A DNA stretch of 64,000 nucleotides from Metabacillus malikii (GCF_030813355.1 NZ_JAUSUD010000006.1:124001-188000); one strand, 5' to 3'; shown: positions 26,679 through 36,932, counted from the stretch's first letter. Notes: generated from the letters alone by a model not told the origin. Translations and numbers: made by a program.

Positions 26679-27839
26679 TTACCCTACTAATGATACGATT
26701 TTTTGTGCGCCGTCAGCCATAGATTCTGCAGAAGTTATGTTAAGTCCAGACTCATTCAATATCTGCTTACCTAGCTCTACATTTGTACCTTCTAAACGAA
26801 CTACTAAAGGAATTTCTAAGCCTACTTGCTTTGTAGCTTCTACGACACCTTCTGCAATAACATCACATTTCATGATTCCGCCAAAGATATTGACAAAAAT
26901 CCCTTTAACATTTTCATCAGATAAAATGATTTTAAATGCTTCAGTTACCTTTTCAGCAGTTGCACCGCCCCCAACGTCAAGGAAGTTAGCAGGTTCTCCG
27001 CCATAGTATTTAATAATATCCATTGTAGACATTGCAAGCCCGGCACCATTTACCATACAACCGATATTTCCATCTAATGAAATATAGCTTAGGTCAAATT
27101 TAGATGCTTCAATTTCCTTAGGGTCCTCTTCCTCTAAGTCACGGTATTCAACAATATCTTTATGACGATATAATGCATTTGAATCAAAATTTAATTTAGC
27201 ATCAAGCGCCATTACATTTCCATCGCCTGTCACAACTAATGGGTTAATTTCAGCTATGGAGCAGTCTTTCTCAACAAATACTTGGTATAAGCCCATCATA
27301 AATTTAACAGCTTTCCCAACTAACTCTTTTGGTATATTAATATTAAAAGCTATTCTTCTAGCTTGATAGCCTTGGAGACCAACAGCAGGATCGATCACTT
27401 CTTTAAATATTTTTTCAGGTGTCTTCTCTGCAACTTCTTCAATCTCTGTTCCACCTTCTTCAGAAGCCATTAGAACAACACGTGATGTTGCGCGATCTAA
27501 CACTAGTCCTACATAATATTCTTTTTTAATATCACAGCCTTCTTCAATAAGTAAGCGTTTTACTTCCTTACCTTCAGGACCTGTTTGGTGTGTTACTAAC
27601 GTTTTTCCGAGAATTTCTTCGGCATATGTACGAGTTTCATCAAGGTTTTTAGCAACTTTTACCCCACCAGCTTTACCGCGTCCACCTGCATGAATTTGCG
27701 CTTTCACAACTACTACACTAGTTCCGAGTTCTTTTGCAGCTTCTACTGCTTCTTCAACAGTGAAAGCCACTCGTCCGTTTGGGACTGATACTCCATATTT
27801 TCTAAGGAGTTCCTTCCCTTGGTACTCATGGATATTCAT
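26679..27839 (-). CDS. sucC: Succinyl-CoA synthetase beta subunit (ADP-forming)
   Basis: Nucleotide-binding subunit of succinyl-CoA synthetase. The protein starts [20 protein letters not shown]. It has the ATP-grasp segments [20 protein letters not shown] and [20 protein letters not shown]. The C-terminal CoA-ligase domain is [20 protein letters not shown] and [14 protein letters not shown] use ATG 27839 behind AGGAGG, giving 386 residues. The in-frame extension upstream is not conserved. It forms an operon with sucD. Confidence 0.97.
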   Translation of the reverse strand: MNIHEYQGKELLRKYGVSVPNGRVAFTVEEAVEAAKELGTSVVVVKAQIHAGGRGKAGGVKVAKNLDETRTYAEEILGKTLVTHQTGPEGKEVKRLLIEEGCDIKKEYYVGLVLDRATSRVVLMASEEGGTEIEEVAEKTPEKIFKEVIDPAVGLQGYQARRIAFNINIPKELVGKAVKFMMGLYQVFVEKDCSIAEINPLVVTGDGNVMALDAKLNFDSNALYRHKDIVEYRDLEEEDPKEIEASKFDLSYISLDGNIGCMVNGAGLAMSTMDIIKYYGGEPANFLDVGGGATAEKVTEAFKIILSDENVKGIFVNIFGGIMKCDVIAEGVVEATKQVGLEIPLVVRLEGTNVELGKQILNESGLNITSAESMADGAQKIVSLVG

Positions 27840-27890
27840 TTGCCATCCTCCTAACAAATTTACAAGAATAAAAATATACTGCGCTTTCAT

Positions 27891-27918
27891 TTTATATTAA
27901 TCTTCGATACATTGTCTA
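27891..27918 (-). promoter_or_regulatory. Candidate promoter of sucCD
   Basis: On the minus strand TAGACA (27913-27918) and TATAAA (27891-27896) are 16 bp apart, about 50 bp before the sucC ATG. Confidence 0.45.
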
Positions 27919-27994
27919 CCATTCCGTATAAATTCATCTAGTCATCTAACTAAAAATATTTTATTTTATTAAAAAACATAATTTTAAGATAATA

Positions 27995-28270
27995 TCAATC
28001 AAGAACTTTATCCAATTTATAAATAAATGCAAATATTTCAGCGACTGCTTCGTATAGCTCATCAGGGATTTGCTGGTGTATGTCTAATTTTGATAATAAT
28101 TCAATTAAGGCTGGGTCCTCTTGTATATGAATATTATTTTGCTTTGCCTTTTCTACTATTTTGTCAGCTGCAAGACCATTGCCTTTCGCAATGATTCTTG
28201 GAGCTGTTTCTTTACTTGTATCATATCTTAATGCAATTGCTCGTTTTATAATATCTTTCGAATTGTTCAT
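27995..28270 (-). CDS. ylqH: YlqH, FlhB C-terminal-domain-like protein
   Basis: A 91-residue protein that is, in effect, a free-standing copy of the cytoplasmic C-terminal domain of the flagellar export switch protein FlhB. The run RAIALRYDTSKETAPRIIAK followed by GNGLAADKIVEKAKQNNI and IPDELYEAVAEIFAFIYKL matches the FlhB pattern (VALKYD, APKVVAKG, AVAEVLAW). The autocleavage motif NPTH is replaced by DIIK, and there are no membrane helices. It starts 4 bp inside the end of ylqG, so the two genes are coupled. Its function is unknown. Family similarity is my reading of motifs. Confidence 0.88.
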   Translation of the reverse strand: MNNSKDIIKRAIALRYDTSKETAPRIIAKGNGLAADKIVEKAKQNNIHIQEDPALIELLSKLDIHQQIPDELYEAVAEIFAFIYKLDKVLD

Positions 28271-29823
28271 ATTTTTAAGTCTACTCCCATATATGAAAAT
28301 GGATATTCTTTAGTACCTGATTTTAATACTCGCTGTTCATCTATCATCGGTGTTTCTACGAATGGTTTTACTTGAATAGATGAGACGTGATAGTTCATAG
28401 TTTTTAAGGCTTCTTTTAAATCTGTACTCGCGCGATTAACTAAAGTAGATAATGTAGGATGGTCATTTTTTATCGTAATTGACATAATACGATTTTGATT
28501 TTGAACATCAATCATAATATCGTTAAGTTTCGGTAATTGTAAATAAAAAACAATTCGGCAATAATCTGGGTCAATTTTACCATCTGCTCGTTTCTTACCA
28601 GTCCATTGAATCGTTAGGTCAGTTTGATGATTAAGCATAAACAACGGGATTTGTGTAATAAATTGTTGAATTGGCCCATTCTCATTTTGCAATAAAGGTT
28701 GACCGTTAAGTCTCAGAATTAATTGATCGATCTGTTCTTTTAAAAGCGGTGGGACTGTATCTCCACTGACAGTAATCAAGTTATTTTTTAATGAATGTAA
28801 ATCATCAATATTCTCACCCGTTGATAGTTTTTTCCATAATAATAGTTCATCTTTCAATCCTATATTTGCCTCAATTGCTTTAAATAATTGTATGACCTCA
28901 TCTTTGTTAGTAAATAACGATGCATTAGTTGCTATTTTACCTATCGTTTCCATTTCTTCAAAGGTAAAAAAATGAGGGGTAACATTTTTATGCTTTTCTC
29001 CAAGGTTAAACTGAATTGTATCAAATAATACTTGTTGTACTTGATTATTATCAAGTTTGCTAAGTTTTGTATTAATTTGCGTTATTAACTGTTGTTCTGA
29101 AGTTGTTATAGTTTTCATTTCAATCGGGTTGTTTAATAATTCAATTATGGTTTTGACAAGTAATTCTGATTGCTGTTGTGTTACATTTTTCAATTGATTT
29201 GTTAATATATTTTGGATAGCCGTCTTGTTCTTGACATGTTGTAACTCACTTAACAGTGACTCAATTTGTTCTACTAAAGGTTTTGATGACTGACTTGCCA
29301 ATATTGACTTAATAATGTTTTCTGTAAGAGGATAATCTTTTTTTACTGCTGTCACGATCGCATCAATTGCATCATCCGTCATATCCTTTGGAAGAACAGT
29401 TAATATATCTGTACTAGCTTGAATTTGCTTTTTCGTAATCGGTACATTCTCGTCCATGACCTGATTTATGAATGCCAAATTTTGTTTTGTAGCACGGATT
29501 TGGAACATACTTAATAATTGTTTCGCCGTATTCATTTCATTATTAGTCTCACCATGCAATTTCTTCATCATTTTAAGCTGTAATCCAGTATCGGTTGAAC
29601 CTTTAACTGTAAACCAATAATTTTCATTTGCTTCAATCGCAGTTTCAAGTTGTGCGATTAGCGAGGTCTGTCCTACTTGTATTAGTGCCTTTTGATTAGG
29701 AAACAACTTAAGAACATTTCCTAACACAACTTGGTTTTCTTTCAACGTTAACTGGTTCTCTGCATTTGGAATTTGTGACATTGCTTGTTTAAAAAGAGCA
29801 CTTAATACCGTTGTTTGTTCCAT
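28267..29823 (-). CDS. ylqG: YlqG, large uncharacterised protein with a FliK-C-like end
   Basis: A 518-residue soluble, leucine-, glutamine- and threonine-rich helical protein conserved at this place in Bacillaceae (B. subtilis ylqG). The first 70 residues look like a small beta domain (NQVVLGNVLKLFPNQKALIQ). The middle is repetitive helices. The last 100 residues (RIVFYLQLPKLNDIMIDVQN, then a helix NRASTDLKEALKTMNYHVSS) have the strand-strand-helix layout of the FliK C-terminal domain, where LxLxPxxLG is replaced by LQLPKLND. Its product may pair with YlqH, encoded next to it. No function is established from the sequence. Confidence 0.85.
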   Translation of the reverse strand: MEQTTVLSALFKQAMSQIPNAENQLTLKENQVVLGNVLKLFPNQKALIQVGQTSLIAQLETAIEANENYWFTVKGSTDTGLQLKMMKKLHGETNNEMNTAKQLLSMFQIRATKQNLAFINQVMDENVPITKKQIQASTDILTVLPKDMTDDAIDAIVTAVKKDYPLTENIIKSILASQSSKPLVEQIESLLSELQHVKNKTAIQNILTNQLKNVTQQQSELLVKTIIELLNNPIEMKTITTSEQQLITQINTKLSKLDNNQVQQVLFDTIQFNLGEKHKNVTPHFFTFEEMETIGKIATNASLFTNKDEVIQLFKAIEANIGLKDELLLWKKLSTGENIDDLHSLKNNLITVSGDTVPPLLKEQIDQLILRLNGQPLLQNENGPIQQFITQIPLFMLNHQTDLTIQWTGKKRADGKIDPDYCRIVFYLQLPKLNDIMIDVQNQNRIMSITIKNDHPTLSTLVNRASTDLKEALKTMNYHVSSIQVKPFVETPMIDEQRVLKSGTKEYPFSYMGVDLKI

Positions 29824-29845
29824 TCTTTCCTCCTATAACTAAAAA

Positions 29846-30610
29846 TTAGAGACTATCACGTACTGGAGCAAAAGATTTCCGATGATGCTTTGTCACTCCA
29901 AATTGTTTTAAGGCTTCAAGGTGGATTTTTGTTCCGTAGCCCATATTTTGGTCAAATCCATATTCTTTATATTTCTTAGCGATATCTACCATAATCCTGT
30001 CACGTGTCACCTTTGCAATAACAGAGCTAGCTGCAATCGAAATGCTTTTTTGGTCTCCTTTAATGATTGATTGTTGTGTAATTGGTACATCTAATTTCAT
30101 CGCGTCTATTAACAAGTAGTCTGGAGCAAATTGTAAGTCCTCAATAGCCAATTTCATTGCATGTTTAGTCGCCTCGTATATATTTAATTCATCAATTTTA
30201 GGAGCAGAGACAATACCAATTCCGATTGAAACAGCGTTTTCCTTAATTAACTCAAAAAATGTTTCTCTAGCAGAAATTGATAGTTTTTTAGAGTCTGTTA
30301 ATCCAGGTAAATAGCAATTATCATTTAAAATAACAGCTGCAGCAACAACTGGACCAGCTAATGGGCCACGGCCTACCTCATCAATTCCCGCTATTAAACG
30401 ATGTCCTTTTTGCTTTGCTTGTTGTTCATAGTGAAGCATTTGGTGAAATTGCTCGTGCAATCTCTTTTCATGTTCGTATTGTTTTATCCATTTAGTTACA
30501 AGTTGTTGAACCCCTTTTCGACTGTCAGCCTTGCATTCCTCAATAAATGGGTCCTCAATCGTTTTTGTGTTAGCTAATTTTATCTGGATTTCTTTTGTCG
30601 TTAATTGCAT
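29846..30610 (-). CDS. rnhB: Ribonuclease HII
   Basis: Removes ribonucleotides from DNA and RNA primers. The catalytic signature IAGIDEVGRGPLAGPVVAAA places D77 and E78 in the active site, with DSKKLS downstream and the third acidic residue in LLIDAMKL. The C-terminus VTKHHRKSFAPVRD is typical. The 254 residues include an N-terminal helical extension of about 65 residues (LVTKWIKQYEHEKRLHEQF), which Bacillus RnhB proteins carry for substrate binding. It lies between rbgA and ylqG. Confidence 0.97.
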   Translation of the reverse strand: MQLTTKEIQIKLANTKTIEDPFIEECKADSRKGVQQLVTKWIKQYEHEKRLHEQFHQMLHYEQQAKQKGHRLIAGIDEVGRGPLAGPVVAAAVILNDNCYLPGLTDSKKLSISARETFFELIKENAVSIGIGIVSAPKIDELNIYEATKHAMKLAIEDLQFAPDYLLIDAMKLDVPITQQSIIKGDQKSISIAASSVIAKVTRDRIMVDIAKKYKEYGFDQNMGYGTKIHLEALKQFGVTKHHRKSFAPVRDSL

Positions 30611-30741
30611 TATTTCATCACCTTACATATCCTTATATATCTATTATCGGTATTAATTTTTATATATGTAGATTCATATTCCAACTTACTAAGTCATTCA
30701 TTTCGTATATATTTTTTCCACTTTCCAGTTGCGTCCCAAAT

Positions 30742-30766
30742 AAAAAACCCGCATTTAATTGCGAGT
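30742..30766 (-). terminator. Rho-independent terminator of rbgA
   Basis: The minus-strand RNA pairs ACTCGCA with TGCGGGT (one G-U) around ATTAAA, followed by six U residues. It lies 9 bp after the rbgA stop. Confidence 0.8.
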
Positions 30767-30774
30767 CTTAATCT

Positions 30775-31635
30775 TTATATTTCTTGATACTCTGTAGGTG
30801 TTTCGAAAGAAAGTCTGCCTAATTTATCAGCACGAATTTCTCTAAGAACGAGTTCTGAAGTCTTATCATAATCAATATAGCCCCCAGACATCACACAGCC
30901 GCGTTTCTTGGCGATTTCATCGAAGAGTTCTACAATATCTTCAGGAAGCTCCTCTAAGCCATACCGTTCCAATAGCCGCTTTGGATAGTGTTCCTTTAAA
31001 AAATTCAGAGCAAATACAGTAATTTCTTGTAAATTTAAAATTGTATCTTTAATTGCACCCGTTGTTGCTAGCTTAAAACCAACCATCTCATCCTCAAACT
31101 TCGGCCATAATATCCCAGGTGTATCAAGCAGTTCAAGTTCTTTACCGACTTTTACCCATTGCTGAGCAGTCGTTACACCTGGTCTGTCACCAGTTTTCGT
31201 AATATTTCGCTTAGCTAGCCGGTTAATCAATGTTGATTTTCCTACATTTGGTATACCAATGATAAGCGCTCGTATCGCTCTTGGTTTAATTCCTTTTGCA
31301 GCCATTTTATCAAATTTTTCTTTTAATAACTCTTTTGATAAGGATGTTATTTGTTTTAATCCTGTTCCATTTTGAGCGTCAATTGCAATTGCAGCTATAT
31401 CCTTATCTTTAAAATAATTTAACCATTTCTTAGTTGTTGCTTCATCTGCCTTGTCCGCTTTATTTAATAAAACAATTCGAGGCTTTGAAGATACAATTTC
31501 GTCAATCATCGGATTTCTTGAGGACATTGGTATTCTAGCATCAACAAGTTCAAAAACAATATCAATTAGTTTTAGTTTTTCTGTTACTTGCCTCCGCGCT
31601 TTTGCCATATGACCAGGAAACCATTGAATTGTCAT
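30775..31635 (-). CDS. rbgA: Ribosome biogenesis GTPase RbgA (YlqF)
   Basis: Essential assembly factor for the 50S subunit. It is a circularly permuted GTPase. The G4 motif NKAD (residues 58-61) comes before G1 GIPNVGKST (127-135), with G3 DTPG further on in [14 protein letters not shown]. The start [16 protein letters not shown] is diagnostic. The C-terminal helical domain ends in [13 protein letters not shown]. The 286 residues match B. subtilis. It follows the signal peptidase gene by 18 bp and ends at a clear terminator. Confidence 0.98.
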   Translation of the reverse strand: MTIQWFPGHMAKARRQVTEKLKLIDIVFELVDARIPMSSRNPMIDEIVSSKPRIVLLNKADKADEATTKKWLNYFKDKDIAAIAIDAQNGTGLKQITSLSKELLKEKFDKMAAKGIKPRAIRALIIGIPNVGKSTLINRLAKRNITKTGDRPGVTTAQQWVKVGKELELLDTPGILWPKFEDEMVGFKLATTGAIKDTILNLQEITVFALNFLKEHYPKRLLERYGLEELPEDIVELFDEIAKKRGCVMSGGYIDYDKTSELVLREIRADKLGRLSFETPTEYQEI

Positions 31636-31653
31636 GTTTACACCTTCTTTTCA

Positions 31654-32202
31654 CTATTCGAATCTAAAGCTTGAAACTGGCCAATACACGATGCTTGCCT
31701 TACCCATCACTTGATTCATTGGTACTGTTCCGATATGTCTGCTATCTTTACTTTGTCTGCGGTTATCACCCATGACAAAAATATGCCCTTCTGGAACTGT
31801 TTCTTTACCAGTTATTCTTTCTAATTTGAATGGTTCTGTTAAAGGGCCATCTATTAATTGCTTTTTATATTGGTCTAGATAAGGTTCATCATATTCTTTT
31901 CCATTAATATAGAGTGTATCATCTATGTATTCAACATCATCACCAGGCAAACCTATGACACGTTTAATATAATCCTTTTCAGCTGTTGCATGGAAAACGA
32001 TAATATCAAAACGTTTTGGTTTACCCACTTTATATGCAAATTTATTAACAATCATTCGGTCCTGAGAGTGTAATGTTGGCATCATTGAATAGCCATCTAC
32101 TACAATCGGAGCAAAAAAGAAGTATCTTATTATAGCAGCTAACAGCATGGCTATCACAAGAGCTTTGAGCCAGTCAAAGATTTCATTTTTCTTTTTTGTC
32201 AT
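31654..32202 (-). CDS. lepB: Type I signal peptidase
   Basis: Membrane serine protease that cleaves Sec and Tat signal peptides. A single N-terminal transmembrane helix (about residues 11-30) is followed by S39 in GYSMMPTL and the general base K80 in YIKRVIGLPGD. The C-terminal motif is GDNRRQSKDSRHIG. I start at ATG 32202, preceded by GTAGGTG, giving 182 residues. A TTG at 32223 would add seven residues without support. B. subtilis has no signal peptidase gene between rplS and rbgA, so this is a difference in local gene content. Confidence 0.94.
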   Translation of the reverse strand: MTKKKNEIFDWLKALVIAMLLAAIIRYFFFAPIVVDGYSMMPTLHSQDRMIVNKFAYKVGKPKRFDIIVFHATAEKDYIKRVIGLPGDDVEYIDDTLYINGKEYDEPYLDQYKKQLIDGPLTEPFKLERITGKETVPEGHIFVMGDNRRQSKDSRHIGTVPMNQVMGKASIVYWPVSSFRFE

Positions 32203-32380
32203 ATATACACCTACTCTAGTCAATAATTATGACCTCAGTCTATTCCTACTATTCCCCTTATCAAGCCGAAATACTAGCTAATCAAAACTATCGTTATTTT
32301 TAAAATATTACCTCTATAATCATTTGGTATTGATCCGACATGCTTTCTTTTAAAAAGGCCTAAAGAAACGAGTCAAAGAT

Positions 32381-32413
32381 AAAAAGGAGCTTGTATATAA
32401 ACAAGCTCCTTTT
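32381..32413 (-). terminator. Rho-independent terminator of rplS
   Basis: AAAAGGAGCTTGT pairs with ACAAGCTCCTTTT over 13 bp around a 6-nt loop. The pairing itself includes an A-tract and U-tract, so it can act on either strand. It lies 60 bp after the rplS stop. Confidence 0.88.
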
Positions 32414-32475
32414 CATTATACGGACAGCAGCCTGCTACTGCCATATATTTTTGACTTAGTAAGAACTAAGCTATC

Positions 32476-32916
<441 letters not shown>

Positions 32917-32922
32917 AGATTT

Positions 32923-32951
32923 ATCTTACCATAATGAATCATTGAAAACAA
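32923..32951 (-). promoter_or_regulatory. Candidate SigA promoter of rplS
   Basis: TTGTTT (32946-32951) and TAAGAT (32923-32928) are 17 bp apart on the minus strand. The promoter lies within a few bases of the trmD stop, so rplS can be expressed apart from ylqD-rimM-trmD. Confidence 0.6.
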
Positions 32952-32954
32952 TAG

Positions 32955-33689
32955 CTAGTTCTGATTTTTCCATTGTTTTATTAAAGATTTTTGTTTTTCT
33001 GTTAAAGGATATGTCTCTAATAAATCTGGTCTTCTAAAATAGGTTCTTCGTAAAGATTCTGTTTCGCGCCATTCCGCTATTTTTTTATGATCCCCTGAAA
33101 CAAGCACATCAGGCACTTTATATCCATTAAAGTCAGCAGGTCTTGTATAATGAGGGTGCTCTAGAAGACCCGAGCTATAAGAATCTAGTATCGGTGAATC
33201 CTCATTACCTAACACGCCTGGTAACAGTCGGACAACACTATCAGCGATAACCATAGACGCAAGTTCCCCACCAGTTAGAACAAAATCCCCAATGGAAATC
33301 TCCTCTGTCACGAGATGTTCCCTTATTCGCTCATCGTATCCCTCATAATGTCCACAAATAAATAACAGATGCTCCTCTTTTGATAATTCCTCTGCTTTTT
33401 TTTGTGTATATCTTTCACCTTGTGGACAAACAAGAATCACTTTTGGTGCTGTTTTCGTTTCCTTTTTAATTGATTCTACTGCACTAAAGATAGGTTGTGG
33501 TTTTAAGACCATCCCAGCCCCGCCACCGTATGGGTAATCATCGACCGTTTTATGCTTATTATCTGAGAATTCCCTGAAGTTAATGACACGAAATTGTACA
33601 GCATCCTTTTCTTGAGCCTTTTTTAAGATTGATTCATTTAATATTCCTTCAAACATACTCGGAAACAATGTTAAAAAGTCAATTCTCAT
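32955..33689 (-). CDS. trmD: tRNA (guanine-37-N1)-methyltransferase TrmD
   Basis: SPOUT-family enzyme that methylates G37 beside the anticodon and prevents frameshifting. The start [15 protein letters not shown], the segment [20 protein letters not shown], the trefoil-knot region [13 protein letters not shown] and [20 protein letters not shown] are all present. The 244 residues are standard. The ATG overlaps the end of rimM by 4 bp (ATGA type), indicating coupled translation. Confidence 0.98.
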   Translation of the reverse strand: MRIDFLTLFPSMFEGILNESILKKAQEKDAVQFRVINFREFSDNKHKTVDDYPYGGGAGMVLKPQPIFSAVESIKKETKTAPKVILVCPQGERYTQKKAEELSKEEHLLFICGHYEGYDERIREHLVTEEISIGDFVLTGGELASMVIADSVVRLLPGVLGNEDSPILDSYSSGLLEHPHYTRPADFNGYKVPDVLVSGDHKKIAEWRETESLRRTYFRRPDLLETYPLTEKQKSLIKQWKNQN

Positions 33690-34210
33690 AAATCCAATAA
33701 TCCTTCCATTGGGCTAATGATTACTTGTTTATTTTCAATGCTAATTTCTTTAACAATTTCATCAATATAAGGGACCAATAAATCCTTACCTACTCTACGC
33801 TTAACTACCCAGACGTCGTTTGCTCCAGTAGATAAAATTTCACGAATTGTACCAATTTCTTCGCCTTGATCTGTTATCATTTTACAACCAATAATTTCAT
33901 GAAAGTAATATTCACCGTCATCTAATTCTGACAATTGCTCTTCTGAGACTTTAAGCAATGACCCTTTAAACTGTTCAACGTCTTGTATTGAATTCAATCC
34001 TTCGAACGTTAGAAGATCAAAGTTTTTATGTACACGATGACTTTCAACTTTTACTTCGATCGGTTGGTTATCATCATCCTTGAATATGTATAGTATATTA
34101 CCCGGTTCATACCTTTCATCAGCAAAATCAGTTTTTGAGATAACACGGACTTCTCCTCTAATCCCATGTGTATTTACAATCTTCCCAACATTAAACCATT
34201 TTTCGGTCAT
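33686..34210 (-). CDS. rimM: Ribosome maturation factor RimM
   Basis: Assists 30S maturation, binding S19 and 16S rRNA. The N-terminal domain has [20 protein letters not shown], and the PRC-barrel domain has [20 protein letters not shown] followed by DVWVVKR and [13 protein letters not shown]. The frame opens with GTG at 34219, but that GTG belongs to the GAGGTG ribosome-binding site. ATG 34210, at a 6-nt gap, gives 174 residues, the B. subtilis length. It lies 5 bp after ylqD. Confidence 0.96.
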   Translation of the reverse strand: MTEKWFNVGKIVNTHGIRGEVRVISKTDFADERYEPGNILYIFKDDDNQPIEVKVESHRVHKNFDLLTFEGLNSIQDVEQFKGSLLKVSEEQLSELDDGEYYFHEIIGCKMITDQGEEIGTIREILSTGANDVWVVKRRVGKDLLVPYIDEIVKEISIENKQVIISPMEGLLDL

Positions 34211-34215
34211 TTTCT

Positions 34216-34596
34216 TCACCTCAATCGTATTTGTTCAACAATTCCATCACGTATGACAATCGTCTTCTCACCCATTAACTCATCCCAATTGTCTCCTATA
34301 TTTATATCCACTACAGCTTGAACTTCTTTCTCTTTTAACTCACTACCAATTGGTAATGTATTCATTTGCTCTAATTGAAATTCTACCAATTTTATTTTCT
34401 CACGTCGTTTATCTATTTCTTTTAAAAATTGACTAGCTAACTGCTTACTAGTTTTTTCGATCTTTTTATATTCAAAATACAACTGGTCACACTCTTGCTC
34501 TAGTAATTGCTTTTTATTTAAAAAATGTGTTGTTAGTTCTTTTTTACTTTTCTCTGTCAAAACTTGCTTAACGGTCACTTGGTGGAGTATATACAT
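34216..34596 (-). CDS. ylqD: YlqD family protein, function unknown
   Basis: A 126-residue protein with the start [15 protein letters not shown] seen in B. subtilis YlqD. The first two thirds are a charged coiled coil ([36 protein letters not shown]). The C-terminus is a small basic domain ending in [20 protein letters not shown]. It has no membrane segment. The gene is conserved before rimM-trmD in Bacillaceae, which suggests a link to ribosome maturation, but no role can be read from the residues. Confidence 0.88.
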   Translation of the reverse strand: MYILHQVTVKQVLTEKSKKELTTHFLNKKQLLEQECDQLYFEYKKIEKTSKQLASQFLKEIDKRREKIKLVEFQLEQMNTLPIGSELKEKEVQAVVDINIGDNWDELMGEKTIVIRDGIVEQIRLR

Positions 34597-34875
34597 TATT
34601 CTTCCTCCCCTTTATATACTTCATACTAAGCATACACGAGTGAAAGTCAACTTTATGACGATAGCTTCTTTTCTCGAACCTTCGTATCCTATAAATTGAT
34701 GAAGTTTGCGTTCGGTAGATTACTGGATTATTATGAGCACCTTTGGCATAAAACGTACCCATACATTTTACCTCTCCTACATATTCCTATCTTTCAGGAG
34801 TCTCAAACTAATCCTATCAGCCTATGTACAATTGTATAAATTATCAGTTTTCAGAAAAGTTTTAAAAAATAATAC
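34597..34875. other. Gap between khpA and ylqD with a doubtful small frame
   Basis: Behind the khpA terminator lie about 280 bp without a firm gene. A 64-codon frame (34568-34762, minus strand) starts at ATG 34762, 8 nt after AGGAGAGG, and runs 29 bp into ylqD. Its product would be basic (about a quarter K/R) and rich in Y, S and H, with no family I recognise. It may be non-coding leader of ylqD. A weak -10 TACAAT lies near 34830 without a good -35. Confidence 0.4.
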
Positions 34876-34909
34876 AAAAAAGGGGGAGGACTCCTCCTCA
34901 CCCTTTTTT
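34876..34909 (-). terminator. Rho-independent terminator of rpsP-khpA
   Basis: AAAAAAGGG plus GAGGA pair with their complements around a 4-nt CTCC/GGAG loop, giving 14 bp with one mismatch. One arm overlaps the khpA stop, and the pairing ends in a U-run. It can act in both directions. Confidence 0.85.
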
Positions 34910-35152
34910 AGTCATTAATTTCAAGTTGAACTCGTTTAGATGAATTAGAACTCGCTGCATAAACAACAGTTCGAATCGCTTTTGCTATACGTCCTTGTTT
35001 ACCAATTACCTTGCCAATGTCACATTTATCAACACTTAGGCGATAGGTAACTTGTTTATCTGTTTCCAGTTCAGTAATCACCATTTTATCTGGAGCATCT
35101 ACAAGTGGTGTAACAATTGCTTCGATTAATTCCTTCATCTCATTCACAGTCA

Positions 35153-35153
<1 letters not shown>
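34908..35153 (-). CDS. khpA: RNA-binding KH-domain protein KhpA (YlqC)
   Basis: An 81-residue protein made of a single KH domain with the GKQG loop at residues 51-54 (KCDIGKVIGKQGRIAKAIRT). KhpA partners with KhpB/Jag in other Firmicutes to bind RNA and affect cell division. Its ATG overlaps the rpsP stop (TAATG), so it is translated with ribosomal protein S16. A terminator follows at once. Confidence 0.95.
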
Positions 35154-35449
<296 letters not shown>

Positions 35450-35462
35450 TCAACAAGATAGT

Positions 35463-35491
35463 ATATTATCAAAGTTTTTTCACGATGTAAA
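35463..35491 (-). promoter_or_regulatory. SigA promoter of rpsP-khpA
   Basis: TTTACA (35486-35491) and TAATAT (35463-35468) are 17 bp apart on the minus strand, with a TG at the extended -10 position. This is a strong vegetative promoter between ffh and rpsP. Confidence 0.75.
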
Positions 35492-35579
35492 GGTTTTTTT
35501 CTTGTCAGAAGAAAATTACCTTTAAAAATACATATATTAGGTACGTTTTCGCATATTTTATCGAAAACAACCCTCTCCA

Positions 35580-36920
35580 TTACATGAATGGAAACTTAAT
35601 TCCTTTTTTCTTACCCTTCGTCATGGACGTCATTTGCTTCATCATTTTCTTCATATCTTCAAACTGTTTTAATAGACGGTTTACCTCTTGGACAGATGTA
35701 CCGCTACCTTTTGCAATTCGTTTCTTACGTGAAGCGTTCATGATTTCAGGGTTTTGCTTTTCAGCTTTAGTCATTGATTTGATGATTGCCTCAACATGAC
35801 TTATTTGTTTCTCGTCTACTTGGACATTTTTTAACCCCTTCATTTTGTTTGCACCAGGGAGCATGCCAAGTAAATCTTCTAAAGGACCCATATTACGAAC
35901 TTGTCCGAGCTGTTCTAAGAAATCATCAAATGTAAATGAGGCAGTCCTCATTTTTTGTTCGAGTTCCTTAGCCTTCTCAGCATCAACATTTGTTTGAGCC
36001 TTTTCAATTAGGGTTAAGACATCCCCCATACCGAGTATTCTAGATGCCATACGTTCTGGATGAAAAGCTTCAAGTGCATCTAGTTTTTCACCTAAACCTA
36101 CAAATTTGATCGGTGTCTGAGTAACTGAGCGGATTGATAATGCTGCCCCGCCACGAGTATCACCATCAAGTTTTGTCAAAACAACACCAGTTAGTCCAAG
36201 CTGTTCATTAAAACTTTTCGCAACATTCACTGCATCCTGACCCGTCATTGCATCAACGACTAAGAAAATTTCATCAGGTTTTGAAATTTCTTTCACTTTT
36301 TCTAGCTCATCCATAAGCGTTTCATCAATGTGCAGACGCCCAGCAGTATCAATTAGGACGTAGTCATGATGTTCAGCTTTCGCAAACTCAAGTGCTTTCG
36401 TTGCAATTTCAACTGGACTTACTTGGTCACCTAATGCGAAAACAGGCATGTCTAATTGCTTTCCTAAAGTCTCAAGTTGCTTAATAGCAGCAGGACGATA
36501 AATATCCGCAGCAACAAGCAATGGTTTACGATTATATTTTTTTCGTAATAAATTCGCAAGTTTACCAGATGTCGTTGTTTTACCGGCACCTTGTAACCCA
36601 ACCATCATGATGACTGTAGGTGGTTTATTAGAAACAGCTATTTTACTTTGCTCGCCACCCATTAAATCTGTTAACTCTTCTTTTACAACCTTAATTACTT
36701 GTTGGCCTGGGGTTAAGCTTTTCATTACCTCTTGACCAACAGCACGTTCACTTACGCGTTTTATGAAGTCTTTTACAACTTTAAAGTTAACATCTGCTTC
36801 TAAAAGTGCGAGGCGAACTTCCCTCATCATTTCTTTTACATCAGCTTCAGAAACTTTCCCTTTACCGCGTATTTTCGCCATCGTATTTTGCAGTCGGTCG
36901 GCTAATCCTTCAAATGCCAT
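35580..36920 (-). CDS. ffh: Signal recognition particle GTPase Ffh
   Basis: Protein subunit of the SRP that targets nascent membrane proteins to FtsY. The N domain is followed by G1 GLQGAGKTT (residues 108-116), DTAGRLH and TKLDGDTRGG. The C-terminal M domain is methionine-rich (FEDMKKMMKQMTSMTKGKKK). The 446 residues match B. subtilis. It lies 12 bp after ylxM, its usual partner. Confidence 0.98.
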   Translation of the reverse strand: MAFEGLADRLQNTMAKIRGKGKVSEADVKEMMREVRLALLEADVNFKVVKDFIKRVSERAVGQEVMKSLTPGQQVIKVVKEELTDLMGGEQSKIAVSNKPPTVIMMVGLQGAGKTTTSGKLANLLRKKYNRKPLLVAADIYRPAAIKQLETLGKQLDMPVFALGDQVSPVEIATKALEFAKAEHHDYVLIDTAGRLHIDETLMDELEKVKEISKPDEIFLVVDAMTGQDAVNVAKSFNEQLGLTGVVLTKLDGDTRGGAALSIRSVTQTPIKFVGLGEKLDALEAFHPERMASRILGMGDVLTLIEKAQTNVDAEKAKELEQKMRTASFTFDDFLEQLGQVRNMGPLEDLLGMLPGANKMKGLKNVQVDEKQISHVEAIIKSMTKAEKQNPEIMNASRKKRIAKGSGTSVQEVNRLLKQFEDMKKMMKQMTSMTKGKKKGIKFPFM

Positions 36921-36932
36921 AAATGCCGCCTC

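Noticed and set aside
26641-27006. Plus-strand frame of 121 codons
   Set aside because: It is antisense to the sucC end and the sucC-sucD junction, with no ribosome-binding site. It is a shadow frame.
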